NCBI GenBank assembly: GCA_029255685.2
Contig: CM055311.2
Span: forward strand, 8,065,031 to 8,129,030
Length of the DNA: 64,000 nt
Source of the DNA: Silene conica
Taxonomy: Eukaryota; Streptophyta; Magnoliopsida; Caryophyllales; Caryophyllaceae
Direction of reading: 5' to 3'
Under the pieces are notes generated by a model. The model ran no database searches, had not been told where the DNA came from, and saw only the letters and a list, made by a program, of their open reading frames with translations. Position 1 is the first letter of the stretch; each line of letters starts with the position of its first letter. The position numbers were made by a program, and so were the translations under genes. Positions 11,870 through 22,302 of this stretch are shown here, in pieces.

Positions 11870-13046
11870 TGATACGGTCGTTTCAGTACCAAAAATAATA
11901 ACCTAATACTACTAACGGAAGCTAGCGGTAAATAAGGTCGATCTCCACAAGGAGGCAAAGTTGCTAGTTATCTGTCTAAATTGGTCTGTCGGAATGTCAC
12001 AAAATGGGGGTTTAAATTTGTTTTATCTAAACTACGGAAAGAAGCGAGAAAGATATAAAATAAATTCAGAAAAGAGGAATATGCCAGGATCTCGGGTCAC
12101 TGTGTCGTCAGCATTATCGGTATAAACTAGGTTGGTCAGATTATTGGTAGGAAGGGCTAGGTTATTACAGTCACGTCTCTAACCCGACTATACCTTCCGG
12201 TCTTAAGTCGCCCTAAGGTCATTTTTGCTTGACTTCCGCCCTCACAAAAACTAGTTATTATAATTAAGCAAGTCTTACCCTTTCAACCTTCCGGTCTAGG
12301 TCGGGGTTTAACTAAACGAATGGTCTCCTGCGTATACTCATTCAACCAAACAACATATAAATTGCTTAACGACAATTCCTACCGCAAAACTACCCAACCC
12401 GGTTACAACCTATCATGCATAAGATACAGTTTCCCTCATCCCGGCATATAAATTAATTAGCTACTCATAACGTAATAATAAACGAATACGGCTACGCTAA
12501 TTATGCTAACAAAAGACATGGTATAAGTTATGATGAAAATAATGATGAAAACAGTGAATAAAAACCAAGACAAGTGAAGTATGGGAGCACGTATACCGAG
12601 ACAAAAACGAGAAGCGGAGGCACGAGATTCGATGCTTTTAAACGAGTATAAAAAGAAGTATGAAACATGTGAATAAGAACAGACGAATACAAGGATAAGA
12701 AGAAGATCAGAAACGAGATGATATGAAGCAATAGAACGGAGAACGAAACAGGAACAATGAAGCAAAATGATACGGACACGAGAATCGATGCTAAACACGT
12801 GAGATAAGAGAAGAATGTAAATAATAAAAATAGAACAGTAAACAACGAAAACATAAAGATTAAGATTAAGAAGAAAGAAGGATTACAATCGAATAGAATA
12901 TGGGTTATTAAAAACAAGAACGAAACAATCCTTCGAAAAGTTGTAAGAAAATAAGAACTAAGAAAATAAGGACTAAAAGTAGTTTTTTTTATATTCTGAA
13001 AGTGACGGCTAAGAGAAGATAACCTAAAATGAACTCACAAACCGAG

Positions 13047-13054
13047 TTTTTATA
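13047..13054 (-). promoter_or_regulatory. TATA box of the solo LTR
   Basis: The minus strand reads CTATAAAAACTC; TATAAAAA occupies these positions. It lies just downstream of the CTCGATCGA array, giving a plausible core promoter. Confidence 0.5.
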
Positions 13055-13113
13055 GCAAAAATAAAAGAAAACTGATAAAGGTTCTCGAGAAATTGAACAG
13101 TCACCCGTCAAGG

Positions 13114-13298
13114 CCCTCGATCGAGAAGAAAAACCTCTCGATCGAGAAGATTAGCTATCAAAAGCTCTCGATCGAAGACTTTAGGAACCAAAACCTCTCG
13201 ATCGAGAACTTTAGCAACCAAAACCTCTCGATCGAGGAGAAAATCTCTCGATCGAGCAAAAGGACCTCTCGATCGAGTAAATAGTCTCTCGATCGAGC
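13114..13298. repeat. Array of eight CTCGATCGA palindromes in LTR U3
   Basis: Eight copies of a core palindrome, best form TCTCGATCGAGA, spaced about 30 bp for the first five and about 20 bp for the last three. Linkers vary but share words such as TTAGCAACCAAAAC. The array ends about 60 bp upstream (minus strand) of the TATA box. Confidence 0.85.
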
Positions 13299-13751
13299 AG
13301 CGTGTATTTCCTGCACTGCACACTGAACTTCAAATGGCCGCCATTTCTTCGTTACTCGCTCAAATCAAGCGTTCTTGGTGGCGTTGGCAAGCTAAGAGGA
13401 TAAGATTTCATCTCCAATTTGAATCACTTGATTATATGTTGTAGAACTCGATATATGGCTCTCCAAAGTAGGCACTTGCCAATTGAAGTTCTTCCTTCGC
13501 TTGATAAACCTCCATTGCTCCTGTGCGCATCTAAAAACGGTAGTAACAAGCCCCGACTCAACTCTTCTCCTAAATGTATGCATGAGGACGTGTTTTAGGC
13601 TTGATTATGATCTTCTCCGACTCATATCTGCAAAATAGCAAAACAAACCAAAGTGGACTATTCGGGGGACATTTGTAGCAAAATACGACGGATTAAGCAT
13701 GGAAATGCGTGCTAATATGGCCTAAAAGGTCTATATAAAATGCACACATCA

Positions 13752-15772
13752 ACTACCGTGTATCAGCTGGTTAATAAATTGAAAAGGCTGAAGTATCCCC
13801 TTAAGCAACTTAACAGTGAAGTTTATGTAAGCATTGAACAACAAGCTGATATTACTCATATCAGGCTGTTGGAGATACAAAAACAGATTGTGTACAGCTC
13901 CACTGATCCTCAGTTAATTAAAGCAGAAATGCAGGCACGAGAAACTTATAGAAGACTTGACAAATCAAGGCAAAGATCACTTGGATTCAATAGGGAGATA
14001 GCAATACTGGGTTCTTTCATGGTACCATTAAAAGTCGAAGAGTGCAAAACCAAGTGAGCAAAACTATGGATAAGAATGGTGATATGCAGTCCAACCCTAA
14101 GACTATACAGAAATCCTTTCTGGACTTCTATATGAATCTACTTGGAGAATGTCAACATACTACCAGGGTTTCCACTGGTATAGTACACAAGGGCCCTACT
14201 TGTACCACAGAACATCAGGCTATGTTGTTGGAGCCTATTTCTGATGAGGAGATAAAAGCAACCGTGTTCAGTATTCCGAATGAAAAATCACCAGGGCCAT
14301 ATGGTTACAACAGTCAATTTTTTAAAGTGAATTGGCACCTGGTGGGTGAAGATGTGAGCACAGCAGTGAAAGACTTTTTCTATCATGGAAGAATGCTAAG
14401 GCAATTGAATGCTACCGTGATTTCCTAGATACCCAAAGTTGAAAGACCCTCTACTGTAATGCAATTCCGCCCCATTGCGTGTTGCAACACAATGTATAAA
14501 TGCATATCTAATTTGTTATGTGCTCGACTTGCAAAAGTACTTCCTTCATTGATTTCACCAACTCAAGGAGGATTCATTAAGGGCCGACACATTGTGGAAA
14601 ACATTCTGGTATGCCAAGACTTGATCAAGCTTTACACTCGAAAGAATTTCACTCCTCGATGCATGATCAAGATGGATATGCAAAAGGCGTATGACACAGT
14701 GGAATGGGATTTCTTGAACCAAATGTTGACTGCCCTCAAGTTCCCTCTACCCTTTATAACTTTAGTAATGCAATGTGTCACTACGACAAGCTTCTCCTTG
14801 AAATTAAATGGGGATACTTTTGGCTTCTTCCCTGGTAAGCGCGGATTAAGACAAGGCAACCCTCTATCTCCATTACTTTTCACTATATGTATGGAATATT
14901 TATATCGTCTCCTTCAACACACAACATCAACTATGGACTTCAAATTCCACCTAATGTGTAAACCTATGAAATTAGCAAGTTTGATGTTTGCTAACGACTT
15001 GTTATTTAGAAAAGGGGACATCTCTTCAATGATGATATTGCTACGAACATTTGCTACCTTCTCAAAGGCCTCTGGACTGAAGCTAAGTCCAGGAAAATTC
15101 AACATTTACTTTAATGGTGTCAGGCAGCAGGTGAAGGATGACATGCTGGAAGTGTCTGGGTGCACAGAAGGCCAGCTCCCGTTTAAATACTTGGGTGTAC
15201 CTATCAAAGCAACGAGATTGAATGCAGTTGATTGCCAACCACTGGTGGACAATGTGCTTATGCGTATCAGAAGGCTAGGCTCCAGGAAACTTAGCTATGC
15301 AGGCCGGTTGGTAGTGGTGAAAGCAGTGTTAAGTATGTTACACTCTTATTGGGCTAGTATATTTGTACTGCCCACTGGTATCATTCAGAGGATTGAAGGG
15401 CTATGAAGAACGTATCTCTAGGAAGGGACAAAAAAGTACACCAAAGTCCCGTTGGTGGCATGGAGTAAGATTAGTAAGCCGTACTCTGAAGGAGGACTGA
15501 ACATTAGACAGAATGCCATTTGGAATAGGGCTGCTATAGGCAAACTGGCGTGGTGGGTGATGCATGAACCTAGTAAATTATGGGTGCAATGGGTCCATAA
15601 GGTATACTTGAAAGGCACACTATGGCTAGCATATAAGCCTAGGTATGACACGAGTTGGGGATGGAGGAAAATTTGTCAAGTAAAAGAGACTTTTAAGGAG
15701 GGATATGAGAACCAGGAATGGACTGAACACAATGTTTACACTATAGCTAAGGGCTATCAATGGAGTAGCGAG
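13752..15772 (+). pseudogene. LINE ORF2, reverse transcriptase part (split gene, segment 2)
   Basis: Resumes the region between endonuclease and RT, then the non-LTR RT domain: SPGPYGY (usually SPGPDGF), FRPIACCNTMYK, GGFIKGRHI, KMDMQKAYDTVEWDFL, GLRQGNPLSPLLF, and FAND in place of the catalytic F/YADD box at 14987-14998. The RT connection and thumb region follows (VAWSKISKPYSEGGLNI, LAWWVM). Stops occur at about 14426, 15404 and elsewhere, with frame changes near 14045. The Asp-to-Asn change in the active site would itself abolish polymerisation. The segment is cut at 15772 by element A and the frame continues at 23867. Confidence 0.9.
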
Positions 15773-17331
15773 TGATGCCCGTCGTTGAGGGTACCAAAGA
15801 TAAATTTATAATTCCTAACTTTAACAATAGATAGTGAAAGTCAGGGTCGAACCACAAGGAGGTGGGGAATGTTTATTGTCTGGTGTCAATGTTTTAAGGT
15901 AACAAATTGGGGGTTTGATTGGTTGATTACTATATCTAAGGCAAAGATTAAAATAAACAAATAATAAAAGATGAGAATAAAATATAATAAAAGAGGATGC
16001 TAGGATGTTCGGGTAATAAATAGCTAAGGTAAAATAAATCCTAAGGTCAACATGTATTGCAGTCGCGTAAGGGGGTGTAACATATCTTTTTAGGTCTATG
16101 CTACCTAATAGCTCCTTTCGGCCTATGCTATTAGTTCCTAGGTCTCACAATTATTGGGTGTCAACAATAAGGGTGATTCCTAAATTCCAGGTTACATACC
16201 TTTCAGCCTTGAGTAACCTATCCGTCTTAAGGTGTAAACCAATGCCCTTCCCGTATTTCTCAATCTTGGATAGGTCATTACTAACATCCTACAAGTCTCC
16301 TATTGGTCTCATTGCAGGATATTATAATTAACAAGAAAAGACGAAATAAGAAAACATACGCGAGTGGTCGACCGACCGGCTACTCCAGTCGGCCGACCAC
16401 GGCCTCGGTCGACCGACCGACTATTCCAGTCGGCCGACCGTGGTCCTGCTACAAGTCGGTTTTTCGGATTTTATTTACCTCTGCATATTATCCCCTACAT
16501 CCTAACATATGAAAATTAGCTACTCATGACTGTTAAGACGATTATAAAATTGGGAATAAACATGGAGAACATAGTAAATAATCTAAGCATGCAAGATTCA
16601 ATAAAGCTTGGGATTCTAACTTAAAAATTGTAATAAAAATAAGAACTATAATAAAAAGCTAGATTAAAGAGAGTAATTACCACAATTGGAATTAAGGAAG
16701 AACGGAATAAACTTTATTGAATGCTTGGGAATTATTGAAAGATTACAAAACTAAACCTGATAAAACTCGATACTGAAAGATTCGATGCAAAACTTCCTTA
16801 TCAAGATCTAAGATCTGATATATCTAAACCCTAGCTACAAGATTAGCTTAAATAGGGTAAAAGATTAGAGTTTCCTAAAGACTTTAATTCTAGTTTATTT
16901 CCGAAAAGAATCGCATGGGCTTCGCTTGAGGTCGGTCGACCACATTGGTGGGTCGGTCGACCGCTTTTTTCTGGACTTCTTTTATTTCCGGCCTTTCTTG
17001 AAATATGGGCTTCATGAAAATCAGGCCTGGTCGGCCGACCCGTTTATCTGGTCGGTCGACCGCTTCTGTACGGAAATCTTCGGATTTCTTCTGTTTTGAC
17101 TCTTGGTACTTGATTTTGACTCCAGTTGACTTTCCATTTATTCCTTAATTAAGCAAAAGACTTGAGGATACGAATTTGGTGCTAAATCGTCTCTTTTCCG
17201 CATAAATCTGCAAAAGTGTATAAAAATACGAAAGTACACAATTTGTGGGAAATAAAGGCTAAAACATAGTAAATGAGCGACCAAATACGTGTAAAAATAG
17301 ATGTAAAACATCATAAAATAGACACGTATCA
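15773..17331 (-). repeat. Element A 3' LTR (1559 bp)
   Basis: Minus-strand start TGATACGTGTC at 17331, end GGGCATCA at 15773. It is near-identical to 22303-23861. It holds GGTCGACCGACC-type motifs at 16366-16440, 16931-16963 and 17028-17062. Confidence 0.95.
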
Positions 17332-17350
17332 AATTCCCCAAACCAAACCC
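17332..17350 (-). promoter_or_regulatory. Polypurine tract of element A
   Basis: The minus strand reads GGGTTTGGTTTGGGGAATT immediately before the 3' LTR, the expected plus-strand primer site. The same tract precedes the 3' LTR of element B at 50235-50253. Confidence 0.75.
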
Positions 17351-18787
17351 TTGCTTGCCCTCAAGCAAGACATAGACTCGATCTTAACTAATGGAACGAT
17401 TTCAATCTCAGAGCGAAATTTATATGTAAGCCTAAACCAATACCAAGAACAAAATGAGATAATATTCAAATCATGCAAACGAGTTATAGGGTTGTCAGAT
17501 TTGCAAATAAAGAAACTATAGAGACTTAATACCATGGACTCTCGCGGTACGCTCGAGACACTCATGAAGCAAAGGGTGAGTATATGTAAAAGATAGAAAG
17601 AAGAAATTTTGTAGAGACACTCACCTAACTGCGACCCATGGAAACATGCCTGCAATCTAACATGAACAGGAATTCTACAACTTTGTATAACAATCTCATT
17701 TAAGTGACCTAGATACATGCAAATGAGGTACGAAAGATATGTGAGGTTAAAGGTAAAAGTGGTTAAGATGTTTTTGGATTTGTGGGGTTAGTAGCCAAGC
17801 TAGTAAAACCGATTCCAACAACATATTTCACAACTTTTGATATTAAGAAAGTGCTCTTTTGTAGCACAACTCTCACATTAAAAATAAGAAAGGACTCCCA
17901 TATATTTTTGAATGAAGCACGGGAGTGATAACATATAAAAGAAAGGGATTTTTGGAACGAATTTTTTTTCTGATGATGTCAGTTGGTCGGCCGACCTGTA
18001 TATGTGGTCGGTCGACTGACTTTCGTATTTTTCGTTTTTTTTTTTTTTTCGTTTTTCTTTTCTTTCTTTCTTTGAATTTTCTGTTCTTTTTCTTTTCTTG
18101 CTTTCTTTCTTTCTTTTCTCTTTTTGCTCATAATAGCATACAAACCAAGATGCCTCAAAAAAATAATCCAATGACCACAAATACTAGCTTGGAAGGGTAG
18201 GCTAAGTATGAGATGTAGTTTTGGGGGAATAAAAAGGCAATTCTGGCTATGTAAGGCTTATGGGTAAATATGAGGAAAGGGATCCCAAATGCACGTATCA
18301 AGACTCACAAAACGAGATAGTAAAACAAGTATATAGCAATTCAAGCTCATGTTTATGCATATTGATGTAACATGTTCCAAGGGGAGTACTACTCACATCC
18401 TAGACGACTGGTTTAAGAATGAAACCAGGAATAAGGCTCTAAAACTTAGAATGTATAAGTAGGTCGCCAAGGTATAAGTCAAGTCTCAAGATATGCAAGT
18501 TGACAAAAACTCGTAGATATGCAAAAGACTCTTATACTAAAACAAGTTGACAAGGCAAGGTAAAGGCATAAACATGTAAGATAGCTAAATCATCCTTGAA
18601 ATACTTTCGTTCCGACTCGACCTATATGCTAAAATAAACGTGCGTTTTTTTGAATTTTTGAATTTTTTAATTTTTTTGGATTTTTGTATATGCAAGGAAA
18701 AGAAAAGAACGATGCAATACGGAAATGCAATAAACGTGTGAAAAAAATGCAATGCATGTAACACGAAACCATTCCCCAAACCAACCC

Positions 18788-18807
18788 GCACAATGTCCCC
18801 ATTGTGC
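18788..18807 (-). other. Perfect hairpin with GGGA tetraloop (element A)
   Basis: On the sense (minus) strand GCACAATG, loop GGGA, CATTGTGC: an 8 bp perfect stem with a loop fitting the GNRA class. The same hairpin is at 48782-48801 in element B. Confidence 0.6.
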
Positions 18808-18909
18808 ATTAGCCTAAGTAAAGGTTTCGGAAAATTAAAAGAAAGATGCAAGGAAATAAAAACTAAGGAAAAACTGGAAAGAACTCACTGGGTTATGAAG
18901 TGCATGAGA

Positions 18910-18945
18910 AAAACCTCCCCAAACCAGCGTAAGCTGGGAGGTTTT
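18910..18945 (-). other. Long hairpin, 10 bp outer stem (element A)
   Basis: AAAACCTCCC pairs with GGGAGGTTTT around a 16-base interior containing a small AGC/GCT stem. It is conserved at 48644-48679 in element B, about 100 bp before the GGGA hairpin in sense orientation. Confidence 0.6.
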
Positions 18946-19309
18946 GGTGGCTAGCAGTGCCACTCAAGTAACCAAGTCAATTTCATGATTTCCAAGGGAG
19001 AGAAACGAAGGACTGCAGCGGATAGTAGGTCGACCGACCGGCTAAACGAGTCGATCGACCTCCTGTGAACATCAGAAAAATCTGCGATACAGCGCCTCTG
19101 GTCGACCGACCGATTTTTCTGGTCGGTCGACCAGCTGAGTCCTGGAGGTCTTCTTTTCTTCGGAAATCCTGAAAAAGCAAGAAAAAATGCGCGCCCAACA
19201 ATGCGCGAGATGCCAAAACGATTCTTAAAGTCTTAACTACTAGCAAGCCAAACTAAAAAGTCTCACACAACATAAAATAAATTGTCTTAAAACTGCAACT
19301 TAAAAACAA

Positions 19310-22180
19310 CTATCCGTTAAAGATGCGGAAAATATCCGACCACGGCTTCTGACGGCATGCCGTAGTCTCCACAGTTTTTGCTTTAGTAGCAAAACACATC
19401 TTCTTTCCTCCGTCGTAAAGCATATGCGACAGTCTCTCTTCTTGAGCCTGCCTCCTCTTCTTTTTCTCCTCTCGATCCACGACGTCTGGATCCTCATCCT
19501 CTTTATAGCTTAAGCATCCCATTCCTCCTCTTTGGATGATGACTTCCTTCTCCTTGGGTTTCCCCAAACCAGTTCCTGCAATAGTCATAACAGAAGTGTC
19601 CTCCCTATTGCTCCCAATCTGGGGCGGAGGTGTAAAAACAGATACAGGAACAGGTAATAAAGGTGGAGAAGTAGTGATGACCTCATACTTCTTTTCAGAA
19701 GTTATAGCATTACATGTGATGGGGGTCATAGCATCCTTCTTCCTGTAAGAAAGGCCATAGATAATAGAATGTTTGCCTACTTTGAAGGTTAGAGTTCCAG
19801 TGCCTACATCTATAATGGCACCTGCAGTGTGAAGAAAGGGTCTTCCTAGAATTATGGGTATATGGGCATCCTCTGGGATGTCCAAAACAACAAAGTCGAC
19901 TGGGAAGAAAAACTTGTCAATACGCACAGGGATGTTTTCTAACACCCCTACAGGTTCCATAGATGTGCGATCTGCCATCTGGACGGTCATACTGGTCACT
20001 GCAAATTCGGTCATTCCTAGTTTTAAGGCAACGCTTAGGGGCATGACACTTATACTAGCACCTAAATCGCATAGAGCCTTCTTAACTGGGAAGGTTCCTA
20101 TATTACAGGGGACAGAAAAACTACCAGGGTCTTCTAGTTTATGAGGGGAAATGACATGTGTTAAATAACTGGATGACTCTTCAGTGAGAGCCACCGACTC
20201 AACCTTTTCTAAAGACCTCTTCCTTGAAAAAAGTTGTCTCATGAATTTAAGATATGAAGGAACCTGTTGAACTAATTCTAAAAATGGGACTTGAACATTT
20301 AATGAACGAATCACATCTTTAAATTTGTCAAAAGATACCTGATCCTTTGAAGGCACGAGTCTCTCTGGAAAAGGAGCGGCTGAGGACTCCGTATTTGCAG
20401 CCCTTTTTAGAAACCTGGGGGTCTTATCACCCCGGAAAAGAAAATCCCGCAAGTTGTTCGGCAATTCTGGACGAAAGGGAACTTCAGGTTCTGCTTTAGT
20501 GGTCGGTCGACCAGTATCTTCGGTCGGTCGACCAGTCTCCTGTTCAGGCGAAAATTTCGGATCCTGCTCCGCGGTCGGTCGACCAGATTCTTCGGTCGGT
20601 CGACCGCCTTTGCTGCTGCTCGCCTTTTTTTCTTTCTCGCTCCCCACCTTGGCTCCACTTCGCAGGGTTACGACGTTTAGAGTCTCCTTCTTCTGGTCCG
20701 GCTTGGTCGGAAGTTGACCCGGAGCCCTAGTATCATTCTTGCTCGCGATCTGAGCAATCTGAGACTCTAACATCTTCATCCCTGCCTCTCTAGCCTGTGA
20801 CTCCTTCTGAACCAACCCGATAAGATTTTGGATAAGAGCATCTGTGTTGGGTGGTGGATTAGAAGGTGGTTGAGGGTTGAAAGGTGGTCTTTGGAAGTTT
20901 TGTTTATGTGGGGGTACATAAGTGGAATTTTGCTGAGGTTGCATGTGTTGTGGGTTTTGAACATTCTGGCTTGTCCACCTTAAGTTGGGATGGACATTGT
21001 TATTATTTGGGTCATAGAAATTGTTCCCACGATAATGCTGAAAAGCGGCACATGTTTCGTTAGATGAAGTACAGAACTTTGACACATGCCCTTCTCCACC
21101 GCACCTTTCACAAGCGAAGGGTCCGTCCTGAACGGCGTTTACTTGGTAGATTCCTCCCTTGCTTCCACTCCCTAGATCGAGCTTTCCTGCAGCCTCAAAT
21201 TTTTCTAACTTGGCTGTCAAGGCCTCAATTGCTGACAGGTTGTACTCATTTTTCCTCTGATTCCCTCTGGACGTACCATGCTCAGCACGGTGCACAGCAA
21301 CATCTTCTATCAACTTGAGACCCTTAGTCTCTCCTGAATTGTCTTGGAATCTCCCATTAGCTGCAGCATCTAAATAGGCCCTGTTGTCATCATAGAGGCC
21401 ATTGTAGAACTGGTTGCAAAGAAACCATTGTTCGAATCCGTGATGTGGTATGGATCGAACAAGTCTCTTGAACCTGTCCCACGCCTCGCTAAAGTCTTCA
21501 TTGGGACCTTGCTTGAAATTAGTGATCTGCGCTCTTAAAGCATTAGTCTTTGATGCAGAATAGTATTTTCTGTAGAATGCTAAGGCTAAGGTGTTCCAAT
21601 CCGTGACTCCCGCAGCAGTGCGGTCAAGGTCTCCGTACCACTCTCTCGCAGAGTCCCTAAGGGAGAAGATAAACATGGTCTGTTTAATCTGGTCCTGCGT
21701 CACTCCTTCTGGGGGTGCTATAGAGCATATGTAATCTGTGAAGATTTCAATATGCTTAGCAGCATCCTCATTGGCCGAGCCTCCAAATTGGTTTCTTTCA
21801 ACCATAGTAATATAGGCAGGCTTGGCCTCGAATGGCTTCCCAGTACCTACAGGTAAGGTGAACCCTTTGTATAGGTCCTTTGCCTGAGGCATGGAGTGAC
21901 TGGCAATAGTAGCTTCCTCTGTCATGTTCTCTTCTTCTTTAGGAAAAACTGGAAAGTAGGTAAAAGATGGTGTTTTTGGTGAAAGCGGATTGATGGGTGA
22001 ATTTGGTTGTGAAGGTGGTGTTTTTGGTGAAGATGGTGGTGACTCGAAAAGGTCTTCTTGAAATAAAGAGGATGGTGACCCTCCCTCTTGATTTGCTAGA
22101 AGTTGCTTTCTTCTTTCTCTAAGAGTCCTCTCAATTTCGAGATCAAGTGGTAGGAGTTCTCCTTGAACTGACCTGCGCAT
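19310..22180 (-). CDS. Athila-like gag-protease polyprotein, intact 956 residues
   Basis: Uninterrupted ORF from MRRSVQGELLP. A Pro-rich N-terminus (about 50-85) precedes a retrotransposon gag domain (about 110-300; FSLRDSAREWYGDL, EAWDRFKRLV, CNQFYNGL). Next come a CX2CX4HX4C knuckle near residue 357 (CERCGGEGHVSKFC), a Pro/Gln-rich stretch and a linker with four GRPT repeats (about 525-570) encoded by GGTCGACCGACC. A retropepsin-like domain follows, with the Athila-type active site CDLGAS near residue 705 and IILGRPFL near 778. The C-terminal tail is charged. The ORF ends without RT. The first ATG lies about 100 bp after the primer site, a good start. Expected role: capsid formation and self-cleavage; mobilisation needs RT and integrase in trans. 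Confidence 0.95.
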   Translation of the reverse strand: MRRSVQGELLPLDLEIERTLRERRKQLLANQEGGSPSSLFQEDLFESPPSSPKTPPSQPNSPINPLSPKTPSFTYFPVFPKEEENMTEEATIASHSMPQAKDLYKGFTLPVGTGKPFEAKPAYITMVERNQFGGSANEDAAKHIEIFTDYICSIAPPEGVTQDQIKQTMFIFSLRDSAREWYGDLDRTAAGVTDWNTLALAFYRKYYSASKTNALRAQITNFKQGPNEDFSEAWDRFKRLVRSIPHHGFEQWFLCNQFYNGLYDDNRAYLDAAANGRFQDNSGETKGLKLIEDVAVHRAEHGTSRGNQRKNEYNLSAIEALTAKLEKFEAAGKLDLGSGSKGGIYQVNAVQDGPFACERCGGEGHVSKFCTSSNETCAAFQHYRGNNFYDPNNNNVHPNLRWTSQNVQNPQHMQPQQNSTYVPPHKQNFQRPPFNPQPPSNPPPNTDALIQNLIGLVQKESQAREAGMKMLESQIAQIASKNDTRAPGQLPTKPDQKKETLNVVTLRSGAKVGSEKEKKASSSKGGRPTEESGRPTAEQDPKFSPEQETGRPTEDTGRPTTKAEPEVPFRPELPNNLRDFLFRGDKTPRFLKRAANTESSAAPFPERLVPSKDQVSFDKFKDVIRSLNVQVPFLELVQQVPSYLKFMRQLFSRKRSLEKVESVALTEESSSYLTHVISPHKLEDPGSFSVPCNIGTFPVKKALCDLGASISVMPLSVALKLGMTEFAVTSMTVQMADRTSMEPVGVLENIPVRIDKFFFPVDFVVLDIPEDAHIPIILGRPFLHTAGAIIDVGTGTLTFKVGKHSIIYGLSYRKKDAMTPITCNAITSEKKYEVITTSPPLLPVPVSVFTPPPQIGSNREDTSVMTIAGTGLGKPKEKEVIIQRGGMGCLSYKEDEDPDVVDREEKKKRRQAQEERLSHMLYDGGKKMCFATKAKTVETTACRQKPWSDIFRIFNG

Positions 22181-22280
22181 AAGAGGAAACTACAAGAAAA
22201 AGGGGAGAAGGTTTAAGGAACAAAAAGTTCCTTAAACAAAGAGAAACAAAAACAAAAAACAATAAACACTGGCGTCACCT

Positions 22281-22297
22281 CCCCGGCAACGGCGCCA
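22281..22297 (-). promoter_or_regulatory. Primer-binding site, tRNA-Asp type (element A)
   Basis: The minus strand reads TGGCGCCGTTGCCGGGG, the classical primer site of Athila/Tat elements, five bases from the 5' LTR end. Confidence 0.9.
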
Positions 22298-22302
22298 AAA
22301 TT

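Larger units (their letters stand above)
11870..13751 (-). repeat. Solo LTR of an Athila/Tat-like element inside the LINE
   Basis: 1882 bp bounded by TGATGTGTGC (minus-strand start at 13751) and CGTATCA (end at 11870). It is flanked by a 5 bp target-site repeat ACTAC (11865-11869 and 13752-13756). No internal region is left, so it probably arose by LTR-LTR recombination. It carries a palindrome array at 13114-13298 just upstream of a TATA box on the minus strand. Its 3' end is similar to the LTR fragment at 58287-58590. Confidence 0.85.
17351..19309 (-). other. Element A 3' non-coding region (about 2 kb), conserved with element B
   Basis: There is no long ORF. It aligns closely with 48272-50234 of element B. 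It holds three clusters of GGTCGACCGACC-type motifs (17974-18020, 19027-19061, 19099-19133), a T/C-rich CTTT tract (18027-18125) and two strong hairpins at 18788-18807 and 18910-18945. In autonomous Athila elements pol and an env-like ORF occupy this place; I see neither. The conservation between two copies only reflects recent shared ancestry, so function is not shown. Confidence 0.75.

Noticed and set aside
12457..12917. Two overlapping hydrophobic minus-strand ORFs that look like membrane proteins
   Set aside because: Inside a solo LTR; AT-rich codons give Phe/Ile/Leu/Ser runs. Bounded by LTR ends and target-site repeats.
13093..13284. ORF with repeated L-S-I-E units, a possible repeat protein
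   Set aside because: It is the translation of the CTCGATCGA array in the LTR; no start context or family.
13114..13298. CRISPR-like array (regular repeats with variable spacers)
   Set aside because: Repeats are 12 bp palindromes, spacers are similar to one another, and the context is a plant LTR with no cas genes.
16098..16331. 77-residue ORF seen in four copies (16098, 22628, 44716, 51269)
   Set aside because: The copies are the LTRs of A and B; conservation reflects LTR identity and the ORF is antisense or sense to the R/U5 region without coding signs.
17925..18200. Phe/Leu-rich ORF resembling a transmembrane protein
   Set aside because: Translation of a CTTT-type microsatellite in the non-coding region of element A.
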